Shown: piece after piece, positions 37,801-51,797 of the stretch
How the letters are laid out: each line of letters begins with the position of its first letter
How positions within the stretch are numbered: position 1 is the first letter of the stretch
Source: Rotaria macrura
Taxonomy: Eukaryota > Rotifera > Eurotatoria > Philodinida > Philodinidae
NCBI GenBank assembly: GCA_900239685.1
Contig: OENT01000149.1
Location: forward strand, 62,001 to 126,000
Direction: 5' to 3'
Length of the DNA stretch: 64,000 nucleotides
Program-made: the position numbers and the translations under genes
Notes under the pieces: generated by a model
What the model saw: only the letters and a program-made list of their open reading frames with translations
What the model was told of the DNA's origin: nothing
The model's database searches: none

Positions 37801-38856
37801 GAATAGAGAAAACTCAAGGATTCAAATAAAGTATTGCATAATTTTGAAAATCTAAGAACAGAAGAATTTGCATCAGATGATAGAAACTCATAATTTGTAG
37901 TTTATCTATCGCATAGAAATGTGAATTCTTCTCTTTTAAATTAGTGATAAAAATTCTAATTGATATTATGAAACTTTTTACTGATGAATAGAAAACTTTG
38001 AAGTATTTCTACTGTTAGAAAAAAATTAGTTCATTTGAACATAATCCTGTGCAACTATGCAGTTATATTTTTGTTAGATGACTTCAAGTACACTGAATAC
38101 ACGTATATTTAATTATTTAGTCTAGTCCAACTATTGCACTGATGTAGTTCTCAGAGCATTGTTTATACGCTCAGTAAAAAAATGAATGATCTTTATTTAT
38201 TTGATTCTCAATTGTATTTTCGTTCTTTAAACTTATTTAAATGTATAAAATGTTCTTTAATTGATTGTATAAAATAAAAAGATGATGATTGTTATGGGGA
38301 GTTGAAACTGGCTAAAAATAGCTTTTTTATTTTAAACTCTAGGTTAGACGAGACGAGGCGAGGCAGTAACGAGCAACTCGCCAGCAGGACGAGGCAGTGG
38401 CGAGTCGCTTTTTCGATTAACTCGCGGATCTCATATATATATATATAATGCATTGACTAAAATATAGACTCTATTTTTGTTATCTGTCGCATTCTAGAAC
38501 GTCTCACTTTTGAAACTTGATTAATCCTCGAGTATTTGTCCTAGCAGTCGAGTTTGACTATGAAATAAATGTTAATATTATGAATGGTTATTCTTCCAAT
38601 GAACTAGTAATGATTTACTCATACTTCATCCACTTTAAGTGTTCATGAAATATAACCAATGTACAAGAAAAGTTTTAAAAGAGCACAGCTTCAATCAAGA
38701 AGTCGAAGTGAATAGTAAAATTAAAAAAATTTCTTCTTCAGCAAGTTTTATTCAATTTCAACATTTAGTTTCAACATCTATTTAAGAAAATCCTTATAGA
38801 ATTTTTCTTATTTAAATTCAATCGTTTGTTGTTCTCATTTTCATAAAACGAAGAAT
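34858..38856. other. gene-poor stretch with CGAG/CTCG-rich islands
   Basis: No gene is supported in these 4 kb. Three short GC-rich islands stand out against the AT-rich background: about 35806-35910 (repeated AAGTCA with an inverted TGACTT), 36960-37070 (GGAGGCGAGGCAAA, ACTCGCC, AAGTCGCCGACTTGAC) and 38345-38435 (two imperfect GACGAGGCAGT..CGAG units with ACTCGCC). They look like debris of a repeat family. A short (AT)n run lies at about 38432-38447. Confidence 0.6.
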
Positions 38857-39321
38857 CTAACAAAATATATTATGAATAATGTAAATAGAAGCGATCAAAA
38901 TTTCGAGGTGAATAATTGTCATTGTGTTTTCGTTCGCCGAATTACACAAGTCCGATTGGCAACAAAATATTCCATTACCAAAAGCATTGATCGACGAACA
39001 CGTAGATGAGTAATCTTTGTTAACACTAGTTCCTGTTACTATTTTCTATATTTTTGTAGAACACGACCAATAAATTTATTAATTCGAAATGAAATTTATG
39101 CTTACCCTACAAAAGTCACCAGTACTTGATGTTTGAACTATGGTAGCCTTCGATAAATCCCATATCATTCCGCAATTATTGCATGAATAGCATGCTGCTG
39201 CAGCATCCGTTACTATGAAAGAGGAACGTGTGTATACAAATCGTTGTTTATCTTAAAACTTATTCTTACTAGAAAAACCAAATCCTAAGAGAATTAAAAC
39301 AATCCCCAATATGCAAGTCAT
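38857..39321 (-). CDS. Ly6/uPAR-like three-finger protein, GPI-anchored
   Basis: Three minus-strand exons (39321-39270, 39212-39106, 39045-38857; introns 57 and 60 bp) join in phase to 115 aa. A signal peptide (MTCILGIVLILLGFGFS) is followed by the LU-domain cysteine pattern: ACYSCNNCG, then GDFCRK, STCSSINAFG and IFCCQSDLCNSA. The CCxxxxCN ending is diagnostic of Ly6/uPAR three-finger folds. A hydrophobic C-terminus (IIHLEILIASIYIIHNIF) after a small-residue, Asn-rich stretch suggests GPI anchoring at the cell surface. The intron phases (1, 0) match those of the decayed paralogue 4 kb away. Ligands of such proteins are varied, so I infer no specific role. Confidence 0.85.
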
Positions 39322-42234
39322 TATTTTTGTATTGAATGGATGAACTGTTTCTCTTGACGTTCTGTCCTTATAACTTACAATATAATCGAAGCTCAATCTA
39401 TTCTTTTTAATTTCCTTTTGTAGGCTGCATTTATATCTTCGAAATTCATTGACGCAATAGACAAATATTGAAAAAAAGTGATAATTCAACATCATTATAA
39501 CATAAAATGCATAATCTATTAATGGCGAAAATCCAAGGTTTTATAATAGTTGAACAAATATCATTTCTTTATATTCACTCAATAAATATTGGTTCAGATA
39601 ACATCTACATTTTGATATTCAATAAGACTCATACATTGAAAGTGCGAGTAAGTCAAATACATAGCTGTGAGATAAGTAAGTATTTCATTGAAAGAAGAAG
39701 ATCATTTTATTATCCTGCATGAAGACCAATAGATTATTAATATCAATGCACGAAAAGAAGCCGATCACGGGAAGAAAAACAACCGTCTTCATTTTAATCG
39801 TTAGATTAATTGTAAGGAAAAAAAGCAGTAGAAATCCATGCTATTGGATTTCAACTTAATTTTTAAACAGTACTAATGACTCTTTTATCAATAGAAGTAT
39901 TTGCTTGCTGATGACATAGGCTCCTTCAACATTCTTGCTTTCATTGTTAGATCGTGCAATATCATGTTGAAAACATAAACACAATTATGAAATAAACGTA
40001 ATTTGAAAACAGTTCTTGGGTTATTTTTCTGACATGAAAATTCTTTCTGCATAGATATTTTGTCTTCTTAAGATTTACATAGATTTTGACACAAGAGTTT
40101 CTTTTCAGAACTAATAATACATGTCTCAAATCGTATGAGATGGCATCATATTTTTTCCATTTTGGAAACTGAAGTACAGCTTCATTGATGAATTTATTCC
40201 ATCTTCTGTGAATGAATAATTATCTAGTCAAAGAACCTACTATTTTTGTTTTTTGCAAAATTAATTTTTTTTTACACTTAAATCGGAAGATTAACATGTA
40301 TCAGATCATTCAGTTACGATCCTAAATGTTGCAAAAACATTCAACGATTTGTACCAGCGTAGATTCATCGACACTGATGCTTACCTCACTCATAATCTTT
40401 TTCATGGATCTTGTTGATATTATTCAAGTCATCACAATTCAATACCAACATAGCAGTACTAATTGCGAACATATTCGAAAATTTATGTTACTTAAATCAA
40501 GATTGTTCTTTATGAAACACTTGTTCTAATAGTCTGTAGCGAAACCACGAATAAGTTATGACAGAGTAGATGTGACTTATAAATTACAAAACAGAAATAA
40601 CAATTCATGTGTATGGAAATACAAAAAGAAGCACAGTCACATAATCTTAGGTGCCTTGCTTTTGTTTCAAGTTTTTTCAACTTTCTTTTATGTCATCGTA
40701 GAATATTCAAAACATGCAGAAGCAAGCGCCACTTGGGAAACTTCAAACGCACTCGCATGCAGTATATCGGATTACAATTCGTCTTCAACAAGTGTCACAC
40801 TAGTACAATTAAAGTACGCTAACTTTTGAAATTTTATTTTCCTCAGTATCACTTGTTTTAAGAATACATTTAGTAGTATTGTAGACACAAATATTTTCTA
40901 TTGACGAAAGTCTAGAACGAATTTTTAGAACTACATGTAATTGTGCCAAAAACTGGAACACGATCATGCCTTGTTTGATATATTTTATTCATGAACTAAA
41001 AATAATGTAGTGAGTCTCGATGTAGACTACTAATGTTACACGTTTTATTACAGGCCAGTTCTTAGGAAACTACTGCGTGTTACCAAGAGAATATTCTATA
41101 TTTTCATTCTTGAATAATCGACTATTCTAGATGCGCTACACACCGATTACGATCTTCATTTCTCGATGTTTTTACTGAGATTTTTGTGTTTGATTTCTGA
41201 TTTGTTTTGAAAGAAGAACTCGCTTTCTAAAATAAAAGGCTAATTATAGCACAATAAATCGATAGCTTCAACAAGGAAAATGTTGAATCAAATAAAATTC
41301 ATGACTTCAATGGATTGCAATAGGTTTAATGAACGGAAAAGAAAATTTCATAGAAGATTTTCGCCAGTGCTAGAATCGCAAGTTTTCATGAAGTAAACGA
41401 TGAAAAACAACGTGATGAACGAAGACTATTGTCGTTAGAGCGAGATAAGTTCAGATTCACTCAAAGATCGGACAAGGAACTTCAATAGTACAAGGACATG
41501 CCAAAAATTATACTTGACAATTGTTTAAGTATGTTTGTAATGAATTGCTAGTGACGTTCATCAATCATTGTATTATTGCAACGTCCAGCGTCAGCGTGTC
41601 TACCGTACGTGTGAATTCAAAATATTTCATTGTATTCTTAAATTTAACCATATATGGATTAGAAGAATATATTTCAATTGTACTTCTCAATAGATTTACA
41701 TATAGTGTAGACTTGAAGTAACACGCCTCAACACAATTTGATATTCGAATTGAAGCAGGTCAAAATATTTTAAACTGCCGATGTAACTTAATTTTGTGGG
41801 TGTAGAAGTCTCGCCCCGTTTTTTTTAAGTAGGACTCGACTCGTGCCTACTTCCGATTTCAAATGCTTGAGTATGAAAGCAGATTTTTGGGATTGCGATC
41901 ATTATTTCATGATCGATAAGCTGTATCTCGAAAACTGATTCGTAGTTTACTTTAGAAATCAGACAGTAGTTCAAAATTTTGTGATCATACATCGAAAAGT
42001 TTCCTTTTCTTTATTCTTTTCACCAATTGTTAACTAATCATGATTATTGTTAAAATAAATAGAGAAAAGCAAAACAGCAGAAGACAAAACTCATCAAGAA
42101 CATTAGATAAAAATTACATGAATAACAATAAACTGGTTTAGAAGAAGAAAAACAAACCTAACGGCGAACAATAACAACAAACAAGATGTATATCTTTGAA
42201 ATTAAGAAATTGTCTTTTTTTTCTCTCTACGTAT
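39322..42234. other. gene-poor intergenic stretch
   Basis: No supported gene. The plus-strand frames at 40326-40529 and 40572-40829 contain a hydrophobic segment (IILGALLLFQVFSTFFYVIV) but overlap each other in different frames and resemble nothing known. A small GC-rich word cluster at about 41815-41865 (TCTCGCCCCG, ACTCGACTCGTGCC) resembles the islands at 35.8-38.4 kb. Confidence 0.55.
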
Positions 42235-42968
42235 TTATTTTTCTCCTGTTGAAAAAAGAAAAACAACAACGGTGGATAAACCAACAGAAAAAAGATAATT
42301 AACTGTTGATGAAAAATTTTTGAAAACAAAAAACGATAGTACAATAAGACAAACAAGATAGAATGCATTATTGTAAAAAATTGAAAATGTCGTTGCTTCG
42401 AAATCGGCTACTTCATTCTTAAGGGCTAAGACTCTAAAAAGACAGAATGCAACGAAAGTTAATACAATATGAATATATGAAGTTTCTATCTTACCGATCA
42501 TCTTTTTTAATAGAACCTTTATCACTGCTGAATAATTTTGTTATTTCTCGATTAATAGCTTCTTCACGTTTTTGTGCTATTCTGTAAAACAGTGAAAAGC
42601 ATCTGAGTTTTTTTTTCTCATAGCATGAGAAAATATTTACTTATGTTTCAAAATAAATTTCATATTTCGATAAGCATAGTAAAGAAAATATGTACTGATG
42701 ACTGTACCAATAATGAAATGAATAAAATACGATGTAATATCCATTTGATGAATGCGCCAGAAAAGCCCTAAATGGTGAAGTTTACGTGAGAGGATGGAAT
42801 ATTAAATGAACAAAAGGAGACGTTAATCGAATGAAACTTACAAAGTGGAATAGCCGAAACAACGGCGGCATTACCAATGAATAAAGCCTGTGATTTAGTC
42901 GTTACATTACGACTAAAATCTTGCAGAAGTAAATCTTCATCGCGTGTTGTTGGTCGTTGATTAGACAT
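42235..42968 (-). CDS. SSR3: translocon-associated protein subunit gamma (TRAP-gamma)
   Basis: Four minus-strand exons (42968-42842, 42767-42641, 42581-42495, 42433-42235) join in phase to 179 aa (human SSR3 is 185). It is the multi-spanning gamma subunit of the ER TRAP complex, which sits beside the Sec61 channel and aids translocation of secretory proteins. Family-specific phrases: [52 protein letters not shown] and, in the last exon, [18 protein letters not shown] and TVNYLFSVG. Four hydrophobic segments are visible, two before and two after a charged cytosolic loop ([20 protein letters not shown]) that is slightly shorter than in vertebrates. The C-terminus ends FSTGEK, like the animal orthologues. 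Confidence 0.95.
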
Positions 42969-43539
42969 TCTCCTCGTTATTCTTTCTCTATGTAATATAA
43001 AATCTAAATTAATATTACATAAAAATGACTTGAGCTACAATCTTTAAGAGACACAAAATCAAAGCTCATGTATATTGTGGCACATCTCTGTCAATTGTCC
43101 TTTAAGATAAGCACAGCGCACGGTCTCAATCAAGAACCAAATCGAAATTAAAGTAGACGAAACAGATGAGAATGTCTCGTCAACGTAGCAGCCACGTCTT
43201 GCCATAGTTAAATTTACGAAGTCTCCAGCTCTTCTTTTGATAGCATATAAAGATCTCATTTAATTACATCAATTTTTCTCTCATTAATTTCAACTTTTCT
43301 AATTGTTTCATGCTGATTTCAACTATAGAGAATCGAGAATATCCATCAATAGATGACACTAGGCTATGGTAAAGTTCAGTAAAAATAAATTAACATTCAA
43401 AAATCTTTGAACAGTTTCCACAGTTCACTTGGAGACTACTTGACACACGCAATAGTTATCCGGAAGAGGTCTGCTACCAACTAGCAATTAGAGTGAATAC
43501 AATGTTCTTCAATAACAATAAGTATGAAAAACTTAATCT
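42969..43539. other. intergenic upstream of TRAP-gamma
   Basis: This should hold the TRAP-gamma promoter on its left side. I see no other feature; the minus frame at 43059-43259 is not supported. Confidence 0.5.
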
Positions 43540-43849
43540 CCCAGGTCAAACAGAACAATCCGCAACCGGTCGTATACGATAAGAATACGGCCCGATACGG
43601 CGTCGTATTATCCTGTTTTAACAGGGTCAGTATTACCGCCGTATGTTCTATAGAATACGATAGTATTACGCTGTCTTTACGAGGGTTTTACAGCGTATAT
43701 GCGATGTCCGTGTACGGCAGTAATACCGACCCTGTTAAAATGCCATGATACGGCTTAAAACGTTCGTTTAACCGTGGAATACGATGTAAAAACGACCGTT
43801 TACGATACTGTTACGGCTGTTTACGGTGGTCCGTTTTGATCGACCTGGG
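43540..43849. mobile_element. MITE-like palindromic element with CCCAGGTC ends
   Basis: This 310-bp block is much richer in G+C than its surroundings. It begins CCCAGGTC and ends GACCTGGG; extending inwards, 16 of 22 terminal positions match by eye. A second inverted pair lies inside: TTTTAACAGGGTCAGTATTA near 43614 and TAATACCGACCCTGTTAAAA near 43721, extended on both sides by TACGGC/GCCGTA-type words. CGTA, TACG and CGGT words recur throughout. No ORF of transposase type is present, so it would be non-autonomous. A target duplication is not obvious; at most CT is shared by the flanks. Its 3' end abuts the repeat-arm copy at 43855. Confidence 0.75.
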
Positions 43850-43854
43850 CTGTC

Positions 43855-44498
43855 GCCATTTTTCACAAATAGGTACAAACGAGATGATATTTTGGAATTA
43901 CAGGTTTATCGCGATGGAATTTCATTTCAAATCAAGGAATCTGACGTTTGACGAAAAATTCTGTATTGTCCTAATTAGAATGATGTAGATTTATCTGTTT
44001 TTTTGGTCTTGGCTGAAAAGTTTTTGCAATCATAATTCAATATCACAAAGTTTTGAAAACCCAACTCGTTGTATATTGATGTGCTCTTTCAAATGAGACT
44101 ATTTTCGAAAAATTCTACCGCTTTAATTGGGCCAACTTACCTTTTCACCGAGGTCAGTGTTTCTGGAGATGGCATGTAGCGACCTACCTAATAATCTCCG
44201 ATGACAATGCACTTTCATTAGCTTGAAAATATAGCCCAATGTCGACGGTATCGTTGATGACAAAGTTTCTTCTATTATACTTCTTTTCGTTGTTTAGAAA
44301 GTGGAAATTTACTGAAAATTGTTACTCTGACAAGTAATCCAAATATAGTCTACCCGGTCATACTTCCAACGCCTACATCTTCAAAATAGCTAATTCAATT
44401 GAGCTGAAATTTTGAATTTATTCCGCACTATGATAAGTTTATCTACTATAAAAACATTAATCAGATTGGTGACATTCATTTCGCAATGTTCTGAACAG
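43855..44498 (-). repeat. solo, diverged copy of the foldback repeat arm
   Basis: This segment aligns colinearly with the right arm at 10525-11203. Shared words include TCAATATCACAAAGTTTTGAAAAC, TTTCAAATGAGACTA, CACTTTCATTAGC followed by TTGAAAATATAGCCCAA, and TAGAAAGTGGAAA. Divergence is greater than between the two arms at 9.5-11.2 kb. It starts at the position equivalent to CATTTTTCACA near the arm's inner end and stops around CGCAATGTTCTGAACAG, short of the coding-looking tail. No inverted partner is found nearby; the MITE-like element occupies the place where a loop would begin. Confidence 0.8.
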
Positions 44499-45575
44499 AT
44501 TTATCGTTACTTATGTTTAATGCTTCATATGGATTGTAAGTGTCCCAAATGAGTCGGCTGAGATCTACTTTCACAAGCTTTTTTTATGAAATCAAATCAA
44601 GATTTATTATCTGTAGTTGTTTTGCATCGATATTCATAATACGTTCATGTGGTTTGATTTCTAACTAACTAAAAAATATATTTTATTTCACCAGAGTAAC
44701 GAAAACAAAATTCAGCATAATGTGAACATGTCATTGTAATAGAATCGTTTTTTGAAATCATTCAGTAGATGATTGATGCTGATGGTAACTCTACATGTAT
44801 GTATGAGAACAAGCATAGAACAAATATTGATCACAGAATGCAGAAATAAACTGATGGCTATCATATATTTTGGCAATGGCTTTCATATGTGATAACTTAT
44901 TACCGAAAGGCACAAACGAATATTAAACTATTTGATAGGTAAGAATGTAGAATTTTTCTGCCATTCGTCATTATAAATCGTCGAACAGCATACGGACGAT
45001 TGAATCAAATAATTTTTGTTGAAATCCAATGAATTCTATAAATAGCTATCAAATACGAGGACGAAACATGAACATTCGATTTCGATATAATGAGAACTAC
45101 TATTAAAAACTCTCGGCAAATGCAATTTGTGCAGTGTTGATGATAAACATATCTTGGACTTATCTTTTTACATCTTCTATCAATATATGATTATAATCAA
45201 TTCTAGTATGGATGCAGTCAATATTTCATATTTATTAAACGCAAGAGTAATGAGAAGAGAACAGTTCAAAATAGCCTTCAAAACAGAAAAACAATTTTTT
45301 TTTCATTTTAAATCTAAAAATTGAAATGATCAGTCGATAATTTTCATGAGATTCACAAATAACTTACTCCATGAACTGACAGACCCATGAAAAGATAGGT
45401 TCTTATTATCTATTGATATTTGTTCAATAGTACAATTCTAAAAGGAACATACTTTTATGTGACTTTAGAAGTAAATCAATTTAACAGTGCAATACCGATG
45501 GAAAATTCGATGAGATCTAAATAAAAAATGAAAGCATTTATTTTTAATAGTTGTGTTTACAGAAAATTTGTTTTT
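44499..45575. other. intergenic, no gene seen
   Basis: AT-rich sequence with no supported gene. The short plus frame at 45127-45324 matches nothing I recognise. Confidence 0.55.
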
Positions 45576-45884
45576 TTACGCGCATACATTGTATTTCGAT
45601 GGTGTTAAATTTTCACAGATCGTTTCTAATGTTTGTGTACGTTTATTATTCAATGATTGATGTCCTAAAAACTCAGCCATTCGAGCAGGATTATATTGAA
45701 TTGCGCTAGATACACTTGATATTTGAGTATGTTGTTGCAATGAAGAAAATCCACCACTGTCAAGATCTTCAGAGAATAAATGCAACGAAATTACGTTAGC
45801 CTAGGCAAACATCTTACTGAAACTTTGAGATCGTGTTACTCCAGTTGCAGTTGTTTCTGAAAGTAATTCTTCAAATGGATTCAT
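45576..45884 (-). CDS. small hypothetical protein, 85 aa
   Basis: Two minus-strand exons (45884-45818 and 45766-45576, 51-bp intron containing a CTAAC branch-like motif) join in phase to 85 aa. I do not recognise the family. The N-terminus (MNPFEELLSETT) and C-terminal half (NPARMAEFLGHQSLNNKRTQ, then TLETICENL) look helical; a Gln/Ser-rich stretch lies between. There is no signal peptide or membrane segment. If unspliced, the first ATG frame would end after 25 codons, which supports the intron. Confidence 0.6.
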
Positions 45885-47790
45885 TTATACGTACAAATCT
45901 AAATATAAATCTAAGCTATTCGATATTTGTCTTTATATCAGAGCTATACTAAATTTTCTTTTCAATTGTAATCCATCTATTTAGTATAGTTCGAATTCTT
46001 TTGACTTCTATCAATAACATCTTAATACAATAGTTCGATTAGCATATTCACAATTAACGTACAGGGCTGACCATTACACAAACCGTTGTGATACTCTTTC
46101 AATATTCGTTCTGATTAAGCCGGTTGAATTCAATATGTAAAAAGGGAAATAGTTTATTTTGACTATAGACCGTCAGTGTTAACCGTTCCTCTTATATACA
46201 TATTTTCCAAATGGTTAACAATGGACGAGATGGACGCGATAATAGAACGATAAAAGACAATGTGTTTGATAGTACTTATCTACAATGATAGTAACTGTAA
46301 TAAAAGTGAATCCATAGTCGCAATTCAAAACAATATTTTTCTAATCATTCACAAGTTATTTCATTATTTTGACTGATCCCTAGCTATTATGTTTTATTAA
46401 AATAATTAAAATATCTTTAAGTTGTAGTGTAGGGGTGAATGCGGCCGTACATAGATTTATAGTTAGAGTTCGACTGGTACTTCTAGTTTGCAAAAACTGC
46501 TAAGACTATTATTAATCCATTTTATGGCCCAGCGTGATTTTGAATACTAGTCAGAATCACATGATCGGTTAGAATTAATATTTAAAATCATGCGTATGTC
46601 TGTTAATCGACATCTCATCATGTTCATTAATATTCTAGTGATTACTTCACAGTTTCTTGATTTTTTTTCGATGATCCGAAAGGTTGATTTGTAGTTTTTT
46701 TTAATAACATCGAAAAAGTAAACGAAAATTAGGTATTTTTGGGAGAAATGTTTAATTAAAAACATAAACAAGATGTCGAAGTTAGCTTGAAATTCTATCC
46801 AGTTGCTATCAAACTCTTGTAATAATAATAATGATATTGTTCAATAATACATAATGAAGCTAGTATCGAAGATCATCCTGTCTTAACAACAATACATTGA
46901 TCTACCTCAGATTACAATATTTATGGGAAAAAATTAGTGTGTCGCATTCATCGTACAAACTTAGCAATAGCGAACTACTAATTAGTTTGCTCACTGGTAG
47001 TCTATAAGTGGCTCACAGGAATTTTAGAATTAGATGCTTTTGGTAAATCTATTACAGCAAAATTGATCGAGGTTTAATACATTTGTCAAACAAAAGGTCG
47101 TACTTGATTGATTGTTGAAAAACCACTTGAAGAGCGAAAATTCAAAACTAAGCATTAAGGTCCATAGTTAGTTTCCAAGTAACACAGAAAAATAACAGAT
47201 AGCATGCAACTCGTTATTTAATGCTTTCATGAATCGGTCATTATACAAAATTGAACTATCGATTTATTCGTTAATTTGTAAAATTGACATAACTCTCTTG
47301 ATTAAGAACAAGATATTCGAAAAAAAAACTAGAATCATTTGTATTATGATTTCATCAAGAATTACTTTTATTCCCTTCCAAACATGTTTTTAGCGTGTAT
47401 GATCTCATAACTACTGTACTGATCAGTTTCATTTCAAAAGGTATCCATTTTTTCTAATATCTAGTGCATGTGCCTGTTTTCTCTAATGTACACGTCTATT
47501 TTAGTGGTATCTTCGTATCTGTTTTTCATTCGACATTTCCATTTTATTTTTATCATAGCCACAATCATTTGAATTCTTTGATTTTTTCATTTCTATGTTC
47601 TCGGTTAACCATTGTAACATTATTTATTTTTCATCAAACGAAAACAAAATTTAAATATGTACATGCAACCTTTCTATTCGACCTGTGTTCTCAATTCCAA
47701 AAGAAACATAATCAATTTATATGAACAATTATGTGAACACTTGATGGTTCAAAAACAAGAAAAAAGAACTCCTATCTACTAATTGATCGT
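45885..47790. other. gene-poor intergenic stretch
   Basis: No supported gene in about 1.9 kb. The frames at 46547-46771 (-) and 47464-47724 (+) are phenylalanine-rich AT-type frames without a recognisable product. Confidence 0.55.
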
Positions 47791-50405
<2,615 letters not shown>

Positions 50406-51797
50406 TGTAATCAATTAAATCAATAAATGTATATACCGCTTAAGTCTGGACACGTTGACGTATCAATGTAGGATGCTCAAAGTCCTCACCCGTCGAATGA
50501 AATATGTTGGAACCGCACTGTATATAAACTTACACCATTAAGTATTGTAACGGCCAGTCTAATTTCTTTTCTTAGTCGATGTTTCCATTGACTGAGAGAA
50601 AAATAATAAACAATGAAACAGAATATCAGTGTACTGAAATTCTTGGCTTTAAATAGACATTTTTTGATGGGAACAGAAAAGAAAAAATAAGAGATATTAT
50701 CAGACAATATTTGAATTACATGATGTGATTATGTGAAAATCACCATCTGTTAAAGTCAAACCAAATTGAAAAGGCTTCTATCCTATTGGGCACACCTACT
50801 TTCACAGAGATAAACAAAACAACAGATGGATAATAACGAAACGAACGATAGAAAAATAGTTATATTAACTTTCTTTCTCTCTCTACCTCTCTGATAACAT
50901 TCTCTATAAACATACGAAGGTTATTTCGCAGTCACGATTTTTATTTGCAGTTCATTATTAATAGATTCATTACAAATGTAGAACAGAATCTAATAGATCG
51001 TATAACCTAATATTCTATATGTGAAGTAAAAACCGTACAAAAATATTCAATGTTTTAGTGGAAGATTCGATTTGAAACTGTACGAAAATCAACGTGCATC
51101 AAGACTAGTATCATTCTATTTTGAATCAGTAGTGCAATTATAATAAAACAAAGTTCAACTATGTAAGAGTCGATGATAAATCAATAGTAGGCAATTGAGA
51201 AATGTTTTTTTTTCTTACATTCGAAAAACATTTTAAACTTATGCCAACGTAGCAGCCGTGTCAAGGAATAAATATAATGTCATGAGAAACATCAACAGTA
51301 AAAACAATCATATCATGTATACAAGTTTGTATGATAGATAAGAGTTTTACAGAGATAGACTTTGTTCCATTTAACGATCACATCAAAATATCCACTATTT
51401 TGCCGACGCATATAAAATCTTGATTAATTTGAATATAGATCTTATTTTCAACCAAATTAATTCAAAATGCATCACTTAGATCATAATTCGTTAAATTTCA
51501 TCAAGGGAAATCATTGAAATATTCTTCAATATTTGTAGTTCAAAAACTTCATGAAAAAAACCTAATCAAACTATTTAATTGACATAACTGTTTAGTAAAT
51601 TTTCATGTGTTAAAAAATGAACTTTTACTCTTGCCATACAAATCCTATCTATCGATCAAGATTTTCTTTTCAATCGGACAACATAATTCAAATGCATAAA
51701 GACTTCCACATACTATTGCGGCTATTTTCTCAAATTGGCAATGTAAAAAAGAAAACTTTTAGATGATCGTGTTATTCCTCCCAAATGTTTTATTTGT
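50406..51797. other. intergenic, no gene seen
   Basis: The region holds the 5' flank of the aminotransferase and the 3' flank of the ICE1-like gene. A CT-rich tract lies at about 50870-50897. No gene is supported. Confidence 0.55.

Noticed and set aside
40572..40829. plus-strand frame with a hydrophobic segment
   Set aside because: It overlaps a second frame in another register and lacks a family match; hydrophobic frames are common in AT-rich noncoding DNA.
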